Numbered from the stretch's first letter, positions 8,137 through 17,109 are shown. The stretch is DNA of 25,773 nucleotides from a bacterium (GCA_030426865.1 JAUHXN010000007.1:1-25773), one strand, 5' to 3'. A program made the numbers and translations. Notes: a model not told the origin generated them from the sequence alone.

Positions 8137-8850
8137 TTATTTTGAGATTTTAACTAAGCCCAATTTGAGCTTCCACACCATAAAAATAGCTTCATAGACG
8201 ATTTTCTTGCTCATTTTCGACTCCCCTTCTAATCTATCTACAAATATGATAGGAATTTCTTTTACTTTAGCTCCTTTCTTCCAAAGTCGATATGTCATTT
8301 CTATTTGGAAACTATAACCATTAGATTTAACTTCATCAAAATTTATTTTGGAAAGTGCTGATGCCCTGAAACATTTGAAACCACCAGTAGCGTCTTTTAC
8401 GTCCATGCCTGTGATAATACGAGTATAAAGGTTCGCAAAGTAACTAAGTAATAATCTTTTCAATGGCCAATTGACAACGTTCACACCCTTTATATATCTA
8501 GATCCTAAAACCACATCATATTCCTGAATATATTTTAGGAAATTTGGAATCTCTTCGGGATTGTGAGAAAAATCAGCATCCATTTCCATTATATAGTCAT
8601 ATCCTTTTTCAATGGCATATTTGAATCCAGCTAAGTATGCTGTCCCTAATCCCATCTTGCCTTCTCTTTCAATAATATGAATGCGGTCAGAAACTTGCAT
8701 TTTATCTTTTACAAGTTTACCAGTTCCGTCAGGAGAGTTATCATCTACTACCAGTATGTCTATTTCATCATGAACAGAGAATATTTTGTCAATTATTCTG
8801 ACTATATTCTTGCTCTCATTGTATGTCGGTATTACTACTATTGCTTTCAT
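8137..8850 (-). CDS. Polyprenyl-phosphate mannose (or glucose) synthase-like GT2
   Basis: GT2 enzyme of the dolichol/polyprenol-phosphate mannose synthase (DPM1/Ppm1) type, 237 aa, which would transfer a hexose from GDP-Man or a similar donor to polyprenyl phosphate on the cytoplasmic side. Visible motifs are VVIPTYNESKNI, LVVDDNSPDGTG (33-44), REGKMGLGTAYLAGF, the metal site MDADFSHNPEEI (D91/D93), GSRYIKG and ATGGFKCFRASAL, all hallmarks of this subgroup. No C-terminal transmembrane helices are present, so it is the short, membrane-associated form. Mannose is the usual donor sugar, but some relatives use glucose or others. Spacing is 3 nt after the PGT stop and 15 nt before the fusion gene. 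Context suggests it supplies a lipid-linked sugar for periplasmic glycosylation or polymer modification. Confidence 0.88.
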   Translation of the reverse strand: MKAIVVIPTYNESKNIVRIIDKIFSVHDEIDILVVDDNSPDGTGKLVKDKMQVSDRIHIIEREGKMGLGTAYLAGFKYAIEKGYDYIMEMDADFSHNPEEIPNFLKYIQEYDVVLGSRYIKGVNVVNWPLKRLLLSYFANLYTRIITGMDVKDATGGFKCFRASALSKINFDEVKSNGYSFQIEMTYRLWKKGAKVKEIPIIFVDRLEGESKMSKKIVYEAIFMVWKLKLGLVKISK

Positions 8851-8853
8851 ATC

Positions 8854-10329
8854 TTATGTTTGTCCATGTCCTTTGAAGACTAACCAAATTGTCCGAATAA
8901 TTATTTCAAAATCTAATTTCAATGACATATTCTCAATATAATAAAAATCGTCCTTAGTTCTATTTTCTATTTCTTCTATACTTAGTTCGTGTGACTCGTA
9001 TTTTATCTGCCACCATCCTGTAATCCCTGGTCTGACTTTATGGCGACGATTATAATAATCTAATTGTTCAGAAAACATTTTTACAAATTTTGGTTGCTCG
9101 GGTCTAGGTCCGACAATACTCATATCACCAATTAGACAATTCCAAAATTGGGGAACTTCATCTAAATGAGATTTTCTTAAAAATTTACCAAACTTTGTTA
9201 CCCTTTTATCACCAACTACAGTCCATTTTTGTTCGGCATCAGGTTTTGCAGGAACCATGGATCTAAATTTATAAATTTTAAATTCTTTACCATGTCTTCC
9301 TACTCTTGGTTGAGTATAAAATACTCCACCTTTAGATTCTATAGTTATAGCCAAAGCTAAAAGTAACCAAACTGGAGCACCAATAATTAATACTAATGCG
9401 CTGAATACAATGTCAAATATTCTTTTAGCGAAGCTTTGCCACGGTTTCATAAGGTTCAAATTAACATCAATCAGTGGAATACCATAAAGATTAGTCGTCT
9501 TAGATTGTCCCGTAAAGATATGATACAAATCTGGCTCTATTTTAACGCTAATATTGTTGTCTTTACAAATCTGAACTATATTGAACATACTAGCTCTATG
9601 ACTCATCTTAGAGCCAATTACTATAGAGTCGGGCTTGTATTCTTCCAATATTTTCATAAAATCATTAATTGACCCAATATTCGGTATCAAATCCTTTTCA
9701 TTTTCTTTTTCTTTTTTATCGGAAGTACTAATATACCCAATAGGTCTAAACCCCCATCCTGGAGAAAGTTGCATTTTTCTTGCAATTTGGAATACTTTCT
9801 CTTTCTTACCTATAAATATTGTTCTTAGATTTATTACTTTCCTTTTACGCAAAGAAAGTTGTATTCTTCTAGCTATTGTTCTAAATACAACAATGTTTAT
9901 ACTTAATACGATAAAGTATATTAGAATAAGCATCCTAGGGCTTGTTTGTATAACCGAAAGGACAATAATAGCTAACATCAGACATCCGAATCCAACCAAT
10001 TTGAGCATTGTAAATATCTCATCAATTGGAGAACGTTCGTACCAATTCCTATACATACCATTAACAGCAAATAGTCCTATCCAATAAACTACTAACGCTA
10101 GTGATGGATACAATATTAGTGACCAATCGTAAATTAGATTAGGCTTTATAGCACCGAATAAACTAGTTTCAAATCTAATATAATATTGTATAAAAAAGCT
10201 AACTACTATAGCTAAAATATCAGCCGTTAGCTCTAGATAAAGTGGTAGTATCAAATTCTTAAACTTAGTAGAATATGTAGTTTTGATTTGTTCACCAATT
10301 ATTTTTCTATTTTCTACTGCAATACTCAA
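8854..10329 (-). CDS. Polyprenyl-phosphate glycosyl-1-phosphate transferase (WcaJ/WbaP-like), probable initiating enzyme
   Basis: Initiating enzyme of surface-polysaccharide synthesis, moving a sugar-1-phosphate (commonly glucose) from UDP-sugar to polyprenyl phosphate. It is 491 aa, the family length. Four membrane helices occur in residues ~28-150, a CoA-binding-like Rossmann domain at ~165-285 (TIFIGKKEKVFQIA), and the catalytic domain at 300-491: AKRIFDIVFSALVL (re-entrant helix), PRVGRHGKEF, KFRSM (354-358), the catalytic pair in LDEVPQF (D390/E391), GDMSIVGPRPEQP and PGITGWWQI. All key residues are present. The start is TTG, overlapping the upstream stop as TTGA, with AAGGA 5 nt before it. 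A lysine/glutamate-rich loop (KKEKENEK, ~205-212) is probably just a flexible insertion. The exact sugar (glucose versus galactose or others) cannot be told. Confidence 0.93.
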   Translation of the reverse strand: MSIAVENRKIIGEQIKTTYSTKFKNLILPLYLELTADILAIVVSFFIQYYIRFETSLFGAIKPNLIYDWSLILYPSLALVVYWIGLFAVNGMYRNWYERSPIDEIFTMLKLVGFGCLMLAIIVLSVIQTSPRMLILIYFIVLSINIVVFRTIARRIQLSLRKRKVINLRTIFIGKKEKVFQIARKMQLSPGWGFRPIGYISTSDKKEKENEKDLIPNIGSINDFMKILEEYKPDSIVIGSKMSHRASMFNIVQICKDNNISVKIEPDLYHIFTGQSKTTNLYGIPLIDVNLNLMKPWQSFAKRIFDIVFSALVLIIGAPVWLLLALAITIESKGGVFYTQPRVGRHGKEFKIYKFRSMVPAKPDAEQKWTVVGDKRVTKFGKFLRKSHLDEVPQFWNCLIGDMSIVGPRPEQPKFVKMFSEQLDYYNRRHKVRPGITGWWQIKYESHELSIEEIENRTKDDFYYIENMSLKLDFEIIIRTIWLVFKGHGQT

Positions 10330-11459
10330 TCTAATCCTTTTCTACTCCATTTCGCATTTTGGTTACCATAAAAATAGTGCATTATACCTTTTATAAATCC
10401 TATGTTCATAAACACAAAGAACAAAGGTAATTTCAATGGATTAGACATCTCCCCTTTTTCAAGCAAATATCCAATTCCACTAATAATAATCAGTACACTA
10501 ATAATATACGCAGTTATAAGTCCGAATAAGGTATCTAACATGAATAATGATGTTATAAATGCTAACAATAGAAATACTGAAGAGAACCATCTTAGTAATT
10601 TATGTGACCAAAGAAAGAATGCACTCCATCCATTACTGAATGAAAGTAAATCTTTGAATGCAAATATTGTAGATAGTCCACCACCAACTAGTCTTTTTCT
10701 ACGAGAATAATCTTCGAAGAAATTAGATTTTCTGACTTCATATATTCTATTGTCTTCATCAAAGTAAACTCTTTTACCTTTTTTTATACTTGTTAGTATA
10801 GAATGTAAATCATCACAATATTTATCTGAAGGAATACTTTCAAATATTTCTTTTTTGATAATATAGCTACCAAGAGAGTTGACACAAGAAGCTATTTCAC
10901 TCTCGTTTCTACGTATATACGATTCGTATTTCTGGTATATTGATTCCCCTTCTTTCGAATCCTCACCACTTTTAGAACGCATTTCGATAGGACATATAAT
11001 TATACCTACATCTAGCTTTCCAAATTTTTCAAGTAGCTTTCTAATGCTATTGTCTTTTAATCTGAAATCAGCATCTATAAAAAGTAGATTTTCATATTTC
11101 GATTCTTTAACTAAATTATTTAGAGTTTGATTTTTACCTTGTCTCTGATAATCAAAAACTCTAACCAATTCATTGTTTAATTTTTTTACTAACTCAACGG
11201 TTCTATCGTTACTACCATCAGAGCCAACTAGGATTTCAATATTCAATCCAGCAATATCTGACTTTAATATCGACTCTATACAATCTACAATATGCTCTTC
11301 TTCGTTGTAAGCAGCTATAATTACACTAAGCGAATCTATTGATTCATCTCTACTTTTCAATTTGTTCTTAGGCAAAATCGACAATATGATTGGGTAAATA
11401 ATCAAAGGATAAGCAAATAGAAATAGTAAGATAGCAAGTATAATAGACATTATATCCAT
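10326..11459 (-). CDS. Membrane GT2 glycosyltransferase, copy A of a tandem pair
   Basis: Membrane-bound GT2 of the family that includes IcaA/PgaC-type enzymes, 377 aa. It has an N-terminal membrane helix (~4-30), a cytoplasmic GT-A domain (SVIIAAYNEEEH; VGSDGSNDRT at 78-87; metal site DAD 129-131; probable base in CDDL 215-218) and three or more C-terminal helices (~285-360). The region matching the QxxRW signature reads RRKRLVGGG (253-261) instead of a canonical Q-x-x-R-W, so processive synthesis is uncertain. It closely resembles the next gene upstream (12654-11509), including the ending NAxWSRKGL. GAGGTG stands 5 nt before the ATG, one of the few good ribosome binding sites here. Its stop overlaps the PGT start. 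Confidence 0.85.
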   Translation of the reverse strand: MDIMSIILAILLFLFAYPLIIYPIILSILPKNKLKSRDESIDSLSVIIAAYNEEEHIVDCIESILKSDIAGLNIEILVGSDGSNDRTVELVKKLNNELVRVFDYQRQGKNQTLNNLVKESKYENLLFIDADFRLKDNSIRKLLEKFGKLDVGIIICPIEMRSKSGEDSKEGESIYQKYESYIRRNESEIASCVNSLGSYIIKKEIFESIPSDKYCDDLHSILTSIKKGKRVYFDEDNRIYEVRKSNFFEDYSRRKRLVGGGLSTIFAFKDLLSFSNGWSAFFLWSHKLLRWFSSVFLLLAFITSLFMLDTLFGLITAYIISVLIIISGIGYLLEKGEMSNPLKLPLFFVFMNIGFIKGIMHYFYGNQNAKWSRKGLD

Positions 11460-11464
11460 TTATT

Positions 11465-11470
11465 CACCTC
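11465..11470 (-). promoter_or_regulatory. Ribosome binding site of GT2 copy A
   Basis: GAGGTG on the minus strand, 5 nt before the ATG at 11459, in the only gap of more than 15 nt within the 17-gene run (11460-11508). The rest of this AT-rich 49-nt gap shows no terminator. TAAGATTTG in it resembles a -7 box but has one extra spacer base, so an internal promoter is not supported. Confidence 0.5.
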
Positions 11471-11508
11471 ATTGACTAATTCAAATCTTATATTTAGTTG
11501 ATTTATTC

Positions 11509-12654
11509 TCACTCTAAGCCTTTTCTACTCCAAATTGCATTTTGTTTCTTTTTATAAAATTGGATAATACCTTCAACAAACCCTATATTCATCGAAATGA
11601 AAAATAATGGAAGCTTAAGAGGATTGCTTATCCTATTCTTTTCTAATAAATAGCCAACTATACTAAGGACAATAGATATTGTAAAAAAGTACATGAAGGC
11701 AGAACCTATAGTGGTATCAAGCATAAAAAATGAAGTCAAGTAAGCCAGCAATAGAATAATTGCTGAATACCATCTAAGAATTTTGTGTGACCACAAAAAC
11801 AACGAAGTCCAACCGTTGGTTGGGCTTAGTAATTTTGGGAAACTAAATATAGTAGCAAGTCCACCACCAACTAACCTTTTTCGCCTTTGGTATTCTTCTC
11901 CAAAGTTGCGCTCTCTAACATCTACTATGTTAATCTTCTTGCTGAAAATAACTTTCTTCTTATTCTGAATTGTTACTAATAAAGAATACAAATCATCGCA
12001 GACTTTATCATTGGGGAACTTTTGGAATAGCTCTTTGCGTATAGCATGACTACCAAGTGAATTGATATTACTCTTTAAAAGTGACTCCCTTTCTCGAAGG
12101 AAACTATCATATTTCTGATAGAAGGATTCCCCTTTTGCTCCTGTATTGTCATCAGATTGGCTAAACTCAACCGAATAAACTAAGCAACCTACTTTATCTT
12201 TAAGTATCGAGTTAGTCTGTATTAGAGATTCTGTTTTTAATCGACAATCAGCATCGAGAACCAACATAATAGAACCTGTCATCTTATCAGAAAGATGATT
12301 TAAAATTGAGTTTTTGCCAACTCTTTCTAACCTATAATATTTTAAATTTTCATACTCTTGTGTAAGTCCTTTGACTATCTCGTCAGTCCCGTCAGTAGAA
12401 CCATCTGAACCAACTAATATTTCTAATTTAGATTGAGGATAATCAGCATCAATCACAGATTGAATACATTCTCTGATGTAATCCTCTTCATTATAAGCAG
12501 CTATCAGGACAGATATTTTTTCTAATTCAACTTCTTTATTCCCAAATATTACATTCCTATTGATAGTAAGTATATATAATAATACCGGGTATAGTACATA
12601 GACATATACCACTAATACTAAAGAAAATATCAATATAAGGAGTGAAATATTCAT
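11509..12654 (-). CDS. Membrane GT2 glycosyltransferase, copy B of a tandem pair
   Basis: Paralogue of the following gene, 381 aa, with the same build: N-terminal helix (~4-30), GT-A domain (SVLIAAYNEED; VGSDGSTDGT; DAD 134-136; CDDL 219-222; RRKRLVGGG 257-265) and C-terminal helices at ~290-365. Long stretches align without gaps to copy A, for instance LFLWSHKILRWYS, SNPLKLPLFF and WSRKGLE. This points to tandem duplication followed by clear divergence, since many positions differ. Like copy A, it lacks the classic Q-x-x-R-W. The two may add different sugars or act together. Its ATG is 6 nt after the stop of the Wzi-like gene. Acceptor and donor are unknown. Confidence 0.85.
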   Translation of the reverse strand: MNISLLILIFSLVLVVYVYVLYPVLLYILTINRNVIFGNKEVELEKISVLIAAYNEEDYIRECIQSVIDADYPQSKLEILVGSDGSTDGTDEIVKGLTQEYENLKYYRLERVGKNSILNHLSDKMTGSIMLVLDADCRLKTESLIQTNSILKDKVGCLVYSVEFSQSDDNTGAKGESFYQKYDSFLRERESLLKSNINSLGSHAIRKELFQKFPNDKVCDDLYSLLVTIQNKKKVIFSKKINIVDVRERNFGEEYQRRKRLVGGGLATIFSFPKLLSPTNGWTSLFLWSHKILRWYSAIILLLAYLTSFFMLDTTIGSAFMYFFTISIVLSIVGYLLEKNRISNPLKLPLFFISMNIGFVEGIIQFYKKKQNAIWSRKGLE

Positions 12655-12660
12655 AGTTGT

Positions 12661-13965
12661 CTAGAAGTCCTCCAAAGTGAGAATGAATCTAAAATAATGA
12701 CTAGATTCAACATTAGTTTCGTAAGAATACATAGCTTTCAGATTTAGGTTTCTTATCAATTCTAGTCCAGCCGAAAGTTCAAATATACTTGTTTTTATTA
12801 GATTTCCATCTAAGAATTCGATTCCTGTCAATTTATCTTCTGGTCTTCTAGATTGATTTACGTCTCCACCAACATTGTTTACGAGTTCTTCATTCTCATA
12901 TTCATTATCTCCATGCCTAGTATTTATGTAGCGGAAACTAATAGGATATTTATTGTCAATCCAATAGTTTACCAAAACCCCTATATAATCAGAATTTGGT
13001 TTGATAATAGAGCCAAGCAATCCTCTGTCATTAGTATATGCGTTGAGATTATTGAAGTGAGAATAAGTGTAAGGTTCTACTCTAGAATACTCTATACCCA
13101 AGTCTATAGGGATATCTAGCGAGTAAGTTGCAGCAATATTCCAGGCAGTTTTGTTACTCCAATACCCATTACCTATTTCACTGATGATTATATCATCTAG
13201 TAGAAAAGTTCCTTTTAGTTGCAAGTTATTCATAGGTCTAATTGTTGCATCTATACCCATCATAGAATTATCACGATCTCGAAGGGCGTGTTCCAAAGAT
13301 TTGAAGAATGAGATTGGGTTCAGATATGCAAAATCTATAGAACGATCAGAATATATCACACTTTCCCAAAGAGCGATTTCACCCCAAGATGGGCGAAATG
13401 CAAAGCGATGCATTACAAGAAACTTATCGGGAATGACAGAATTAAAACCTTGACTAATATTAGTGTCTAAAGGCGATGAAAGCAATGAACCGTGTGTAAA
13501 ACGGTATTCGAAACTATTAAATCTAGCTCCTAAACTTAGTGCATCAAATGGTTGTGAAGAGTTTGAAATAAATACTTTTTGGAATAATCCAGCACCAACG
13601 TTTCTAACCTCTCTACCTAATGTAGCATAAAACCATTCATTGTCGTATCTAACATGCGACTGAGTAAAATCCAAATCACTTTCTAAATAAGCGAATTTCA
13701 CATTATTGCTATATGATTGTTCTCTATCTATTGCTAACCTTCTATCTCCGGATATAATAGATCCATTAGTAGCTTGTAGATAATAACCAAACGAATTGGA
13801 TAAAGTACCCATTAGTCTTACACCACCATGTAATAAGATGCTTTTACTTTCATCATAATTTGGATTATTTGTCAAGAAAGTTTCTGCTTTTAGAAGTGGT
13901 TTTAATTCTACGTTACTATTGCTATCAGTGTACTTGTAAATGTATTTGTCTTTATTACTGAGCAA
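12661..13965 (-). CDS. Wzi-like outer-membrane capsule assembly protein, C-terminal part (downstream of a frameshift)
   Basis: The 434-aa barrel part of a protein resembling the capsule-assembly Wzi family (PF14052 type), an outer-membrane protein that helps hold or organise exported polysaccharide. It is rich in outward-facing strands (FGYYLQATNG, FYATLGREVRN, FRPSWGEIALWESV, YLNPISFFKSLEHA, NLQLKGTFLLDDI, LGIEYSRVEPYTYSH) and ends FRFILTLEDF with a terminal aromatic, as outer-membrane barrels do. The first possible start is TTG 13965, but this frame is open further upstream and reads FFDDLLSNKDKYIYKY, a natural continuation of the 5' fragment at 14291-13908. The intact gene would thus span 14291-12661, about 545 aa. 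Whether the break is biological or a sequencing error is not known. Confidence 0.7.
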   Translation of the reverse strand: MLSNKDKYIYKYTDSNSNVELKPLLKAETFLTNNPNYDESKSILLHGGVRLMGTLSNSFGYYLQATNGSIISGDRRLAIDREQSYSNNVKFAYLESDLDFTQSHVRYDNEWFYATLGREVRNVGAGLFQKVFISNSSQPFDALSLGARFNSFEYRFTHGSLLSSPLDTNISQGFNSVIPDKFLVMHRFAFRPSWGEIALWESVIYSDRSIDFAYLNPISFFKSLEHALRDRDNSMMGIDATIRPMNNLQLKGTFLLDDIIISEIGNGYWSNKTAWNIAATYSLDIPIDLGIEYSRVEPYTYSHFNNLNAYTNDRGLLGSIIKPNSDYIGVLVNYWIDNKYPISFRYINTRHGDNEYENEELVNNVGGDVNQSRRPEDKLTGIEFLDGNLIKTSIFELSAGLELIRNLNLKAMYSYETNVESSHYFRFILTLEDF

Positions 13966-14291
13966 ATCATCAAAGAATTCTGCGCATTTTCGAAGATAAC
14001 AGCATTGCTTTCTGGTAGAGCATTGAATTCTTTCAAATAGAATGTAACAATCTCTTTATCACTATCTGAAAGATTTTTGTCATTATACATTTGGTTCAAT
14101 ATGGAAGTAATTTCTTTTCTTTGGAGTGGTAAACTTGATAGAGATTTATGCTCCAAATATCCTTTATTCTCAGCCCTTAAAAGATAGTCATAGACAGGGG
14201 AAGTCAATGGAACATGTTCAACTTGAGCATTTAAAATTCCACTGTAAAAAGTAAAAACTAGTAAAGTCGATATGATTATTCTGAATGTCAT
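13908..14291 (-). CDS. Wzi-like outer-membrane capsule assembly protein, N-terminal part (upstream of a frameshift)
   Basis: The 5' part of the Wzi-like gene. The 127-aa product begins with a signal peptide (MTFRIIISTLLVFTFYSGILNAQ). It continues with the helical N-terminal region typical of such proteins in this phylum (VPLTSPVYDYLLRAENKGYLEH, then LPLQRKEITSILNQMYND). The sequence makes sense up to about FENAQ (near 13985), then runs into an unrelated tail that stops at 13908. The overlapping frame takes over the family-like sequence, so one base seems to be missing in the minus-strand sequence near 13975-13985. Its ATG overlaps the stop of the Wza-like gene (TAATG), which supports translational coupling of the export pair. 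Confidence 0.65.
   Translation of the reverse strand: MTFRIIISTLLVFTFYSGILNAQVEHVPLTSPVYDYLLRAENKGYLEHKSLSSLPLQRKEITSILNQMYNDKNLSDSDKEIVTFYLKEFNALPESNAVIFENAQNSLMICSVIKTNTFTSTLIAIVT
13975..13985 (-). other. Frameshift point in the Wzi-like gene
   Basis: Minus strand near GCGCAGAATTCTTTGATG. Joining ENAQ in the first frame to FFDDLL in the second needs a -1 shift, or one extra base in the DNA. No X-XXY-YYZ slippery heptamer is seen here, so a real mutation or a sequencing/assembly error is more likely than programmed frameshifting. Confidence 0.6.
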
Positions 14292-16006
14292 TATTTATTG
14301 ACTGTATTAACAATATTCACAATCAAGAAACCTAGTGATAATATTATACTACCGATAGCAGCATAAGTCGAGACTTTCGCTTGTTCTGTAGATGTTGATA
14401 CATCTACTTCTCCTGGTACATATATATAATCACCATCATATACTAAAGTCTCTTCGACATCTTCTACCCAAGAGCTGGTATTTTTTCGGATTACTGCAGT
14501 TCTATCTTCATCAGCTACATTCGTAAAACCACCTGTCTTATCTATATAATATTGTATATTTTGTCCTTTTTCGAACTCAACAAACCCTGGGTTTTCTACT
14601 CTACCAAATACATAGACTCTATTTGGGCTTGTAGGGATTACTATTTCATCACCATTTTCAAGAGTTACATCATAGTTATCATCTTTAAGTGCTCGAGTAA
14701 AGTCAACTGACACTATGGGTTCAATAGAATGAACATCTAACGTGTATCTTACGGTATCTTCTAAAGTCAGATTACTTTTTCTAAACATTTTGAAAGCTTC
14801 TGTTCTTGATTCACTTAGATCATCAAACTCATTACTTTTTCTATATAACTTAGCTAATGGAAGATAAGCACCTTCTGTTATTCCTCCAGCCTGCTCTATT
14901 ATCTCACTTAATGTAGTCTTAGTATTTATTATTGGAAAGGCGCCAGGATTCTTAACAAAACCCCTAATTGTAACAACACCTTCGCTAATAGATTTTCTTT
15001 CTTCTAGATTACCTGCTATTACGATAGCCCCTGGACTCAATTCTCTATCATTTTCTACTATTATTCTACCATCTTTCGAATTAAGTTTAGTTTTTACTCC
15101 ATTATCGAATAAATATATATTATCTGTATCAGCAAATGAAGTCAGTCCTAAACTATACTCAATTAATTCAGAAAGCTTATCTCCATTCTTGAATGGTATT
15201 GAAATTGGTCTATTTACTTCTCCAGAAATTGAAATTGTTCCATAATTATTTTTATTAAATGGAACTATTATCCTGTCACCTTGTCTAACATAAGGGTTTA
15301 GATGACCGTTGTCTTTAGATTTAGATTTTATCAAATCAACCAAAGAACTCGATCCATCCTCATGAACTACTAATACATTCCGTTTCCAATACTCGACAAT
15401 TTCACTATTATCTTGATTTCTAGAATAAGATTTTCTAACTCTTAGTCTTTCTTGAATATATGTATCCTCATTTGCATTATTCTTTTCTGAAATTGGTCCT
15501 CTTTTGTTTGCTAAGTGGATAGCGTCAGACACTTTGAAAGTTGAAGGTAAGTTGTAAACGCTTGAGTTAAGTACATTACCTTCCACTTCAACAAATGAAA
15601 GATGTGCTTTTTGGAAAGAAGTAGTTACAATAGCATCAGATTTATATTTTGTTATGCTTTCTTCTATAAGTTTACGAGTTTCTGTAAGCGTTTTACCATT
15701 TACGTCAATCAAGCCACCTGAACGAGGCAATAATATCATATTGTCGGGAGAGACAACTACAGGTACTGGCGTTGTAAGCATAGGAATTGCTTTTATCATA
15801 AGCACATCACCTGGTCCTAAGTAATAATAATCTGGATTGATTATATTTGAAACCGGCATTTGCTCTGTTTCAAACATTTGAGAATCCATTCCCTTATTAT
15901 TTTCAATTTCACTTTTAAGTATTGAGCTACTCTCGCTCATACCTGTTACTTGTGCCATCATACTTACAGATGAAAGCAGCATAACAATAAGATACTTCAA
16001 TTTCAT
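14291..16006 (-). CDS. Polysaccharide export protein, Wza-like, multi-SLBB
   Basis: Periplasmic/outer-membrane polysaccharide export protein, 571 aa. A signal peptide covers ~1-19 (MKLKYLIVML... SVSMMAQ). There is no lipobox cysteine, unlike E. coli Wza. The Poly_export domain starts at YYLGPGDVLMIKA (~61) and includes VVSPDNMILLPRSGGLIDV. Several SLBB-like beta-grasp repeats follow: VEGNVLNSSVYNL (~141), ISGEVNRPISIPF (~260), IRGFVKNPGAFPI (~347) and VFGRVENPGFVEF (~466). A single hydrophobic helix (~548-566) ends the chain, plausibly the membrane anchor. The start has GGAG 5 nt before the ATG. It overlaps wecB by 4 nt and the Wzi-like gene by 1 nt, so the export pair is coupled. No Wzc kinase partner is in the window. 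Confidence 0.9.
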   Translation of the reverse strand: MKLKYLIVMLLSSVSMMAQVTGMSESSSILKSEIENNKGMDSQMFETEQMPVSNIINPDYYYLGPGDVLMIKAIPMLTTPVPVVVSPDNMILLPRSGGLIDVNGKTLTETRKLIEESITKYKSDAIVTTSFQKAHLSFVEVEGNVLNSSVYNLPSTFKVSDAIHLANKRGPISEKNNANEDTYIQERLRVRKSYSRNQDNSEIVEYWKRNVLVVHEDGSSSLVDLIKSKSKDNGHLNPYVRQGDRIIVPFNKNNYGTISISGEVNRPISIPFKNGDKLSELIEYSLGLTSFADTDNIYLFDNGVKTKLNSKDGRIIVENDRELSPGAIVIAGNLEERKSISEGVVTIRGFVKNPGAFPIINTKTTLSEIIEQAGGITEGAYLPLAKLYRKSNEFDDLSESRTEAFKMFRKSNLTLEDTVRYTLDVHSIEPIVSVDFTRALKDDNYDVTLENGDEIVIPTSPNRVYVFGRVENPGFVEFEKGQNIQYYIDKTGGFTNVADEDRTAVIRKNTSSWVEDVEETLVYDGDYIYVPGEVDVSTSTEQAKVSTYAAIGSIILSLGFLIVNIVNTVNK

Positions 16007-17109
16007 TTTCTCTCCGACAATCTATTACTTATAACTTCGGCGATTCTTTCGGCAGCATTTCCATCCCAAAGGTAAGGAACGCTACCAGTTTTTCTATCAC
16101 CACTCAAATATCTATTAACAGCTTTTTCGATATCATTTTTATTCGGTTGTACTAATATATTTGTACCTAATTCAATAGTGCTTGGTCTTTCGGTAGTAGT
16201 TCTGATGGTTATACAATCGACACCAAGTGCCGTTGTTTCTTCTTGTATCCCACCAGAGTCTGTCATTACGAAATCACAATTTTTCATCAAATTTAAAAAA
16301 TCAAGATATCCTAATGGTTCAGTCATAACTAAGTTTTCTATAGATTCGAGCTTTTCAGTCAATCCGAAGTTTTCAATATTCTTTTTAGTTCTAGGGTGCA
16401 TTGGGATTACAACTGTTCTTCGCTGAGATATCAGTTCGAAAATTTCTAGCAAATCACTCATCTGCTCTTTATCATCAACATTGGAAGGTCTGTGAACTGT
16501 AGAAAGTACATAACCTTTACTAGTAAGACCTAATCTTTCCAAAACATTATTACCATCTAACTTTTGCAATGCAAAATGTTGAGAATCAATCATTGTATTA
16601 CCAACGAAATGTATATTTTCTTCTGGATAATTTTCGTTCAACAAATTTCTTTTTCCACTTTCTTCAGTTACGAAAGCAATATCACATATTGAATCTGTAA
16701 CTAGCCTATTGATTTCTTCGGGCATTTCTCTATCGCCACTACGCAATCCTGATTCGACGTGAGCAACTGGTATATGTAACTTAACAGCAGTCAGACTACA
16801 AGCAACTGTTGAGTTAACATCGCCAACAACTATAACAAGGTCAGGCTTTTCCTCTAATAATATTTTCTCAAACTCAATCATCACTTTTGCAGTTTGTTCA
16901 GCATGAGAACCAGAGCCAACACTCAAAAAGTGCTTTGGATGTGGCATCTCTAAATCTTGAAAGAAGGCATCACTCATATTTTTATCATAATGCTGCCCTG
17001 TATGAACTAGAAAATGTTCAATATTGGGATATTTTTCAAATGCTCTATGTATAGGAGCGACTTTCATAAAATTCGGTCTTGCTCCGACTACTGATATTAC
17101 TTTTTTCAT
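16003..17109 (-). CDS. wecB: UDP-N-acetylglucosamine 2-epimerase (non-hydrolysing)
   Basis: Converts UDP-GlcNAc to UDP-ManNAc, a precursor for capsule, O-antigen or enterobacterial-common-antigen-like sugars; cytoplasmic. It is 368 aa, the family length. Motifs run in order: GARPNFMKVAPI (9-20), HTGQHYD (36-42), GDVNSTVA (96-103), HVESGLRSGDREMPEE (117-132), STVHRPSN (203-210), MTDSGGIQEE (282-291) and RTTTERPSTIELGTN (303-317), which together form the UDP and catalytic sites. The gene overlaps both neighbours by 4 nt (ATGA at the rmlB end). No UDP-ManNAc dehydrogenase (WecC) is seen in the window, so the fate of UDP-ManNAc is open. Confidence 0.95.
   Translation of the reverse strand: MKKVISVVGARPNFMKVAPIHRAFEKYPNIEHFLVHTGQHYDKNMSDAFFQDLEMPHPKHFLSVGSGSHAEQTAKVMIEFEKILLEEKPDLVIVVGDVNSTVACSLTAVKLHIPVAHVESGLRSGDREMPEEINRLVTDSICDIAFVTEESGKRNLLNENYPEENIHFVGNTMIDSQHFALQKLDGNNVLERLGLTSKGYVLSTVHRPSNVDDKEQMSDLLEIFELISQRRTVVIPMHPRTKKNIENFGLTEKLESIENLVMTEPLGYLDFLNLMKNCDFVMTDSGGIQEETTALGVDCITIRTTTERPSTIELGTNILVQPNKNDIEKAVNRYLSGDRKTGSVPYLWDGNAAERIAEVISNRLSERK

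Noticed and set aside
9690..9725. Pyrimidine-rich tract in the plus strand (ccttttcattttctttttc)
   Set aside because: It encodes a lysine/glutamate-rich loop of the PGT protein on the minus strand, not a terminator or repeat element.
12385..12410. Short direct repeat CGTCAGT...CGTCAGT
   Set aside because: It arises from the repetitive codons of the GSDGSTDGTDE motif in GT2 copy B, a conserved protein feature.
13920..13990. Programmed -1 frameshift in the Wzi-like gene
   Set aside because: No slippery heptamer and no strong downstream hairpin seen; mutation or sequence error explains it better.
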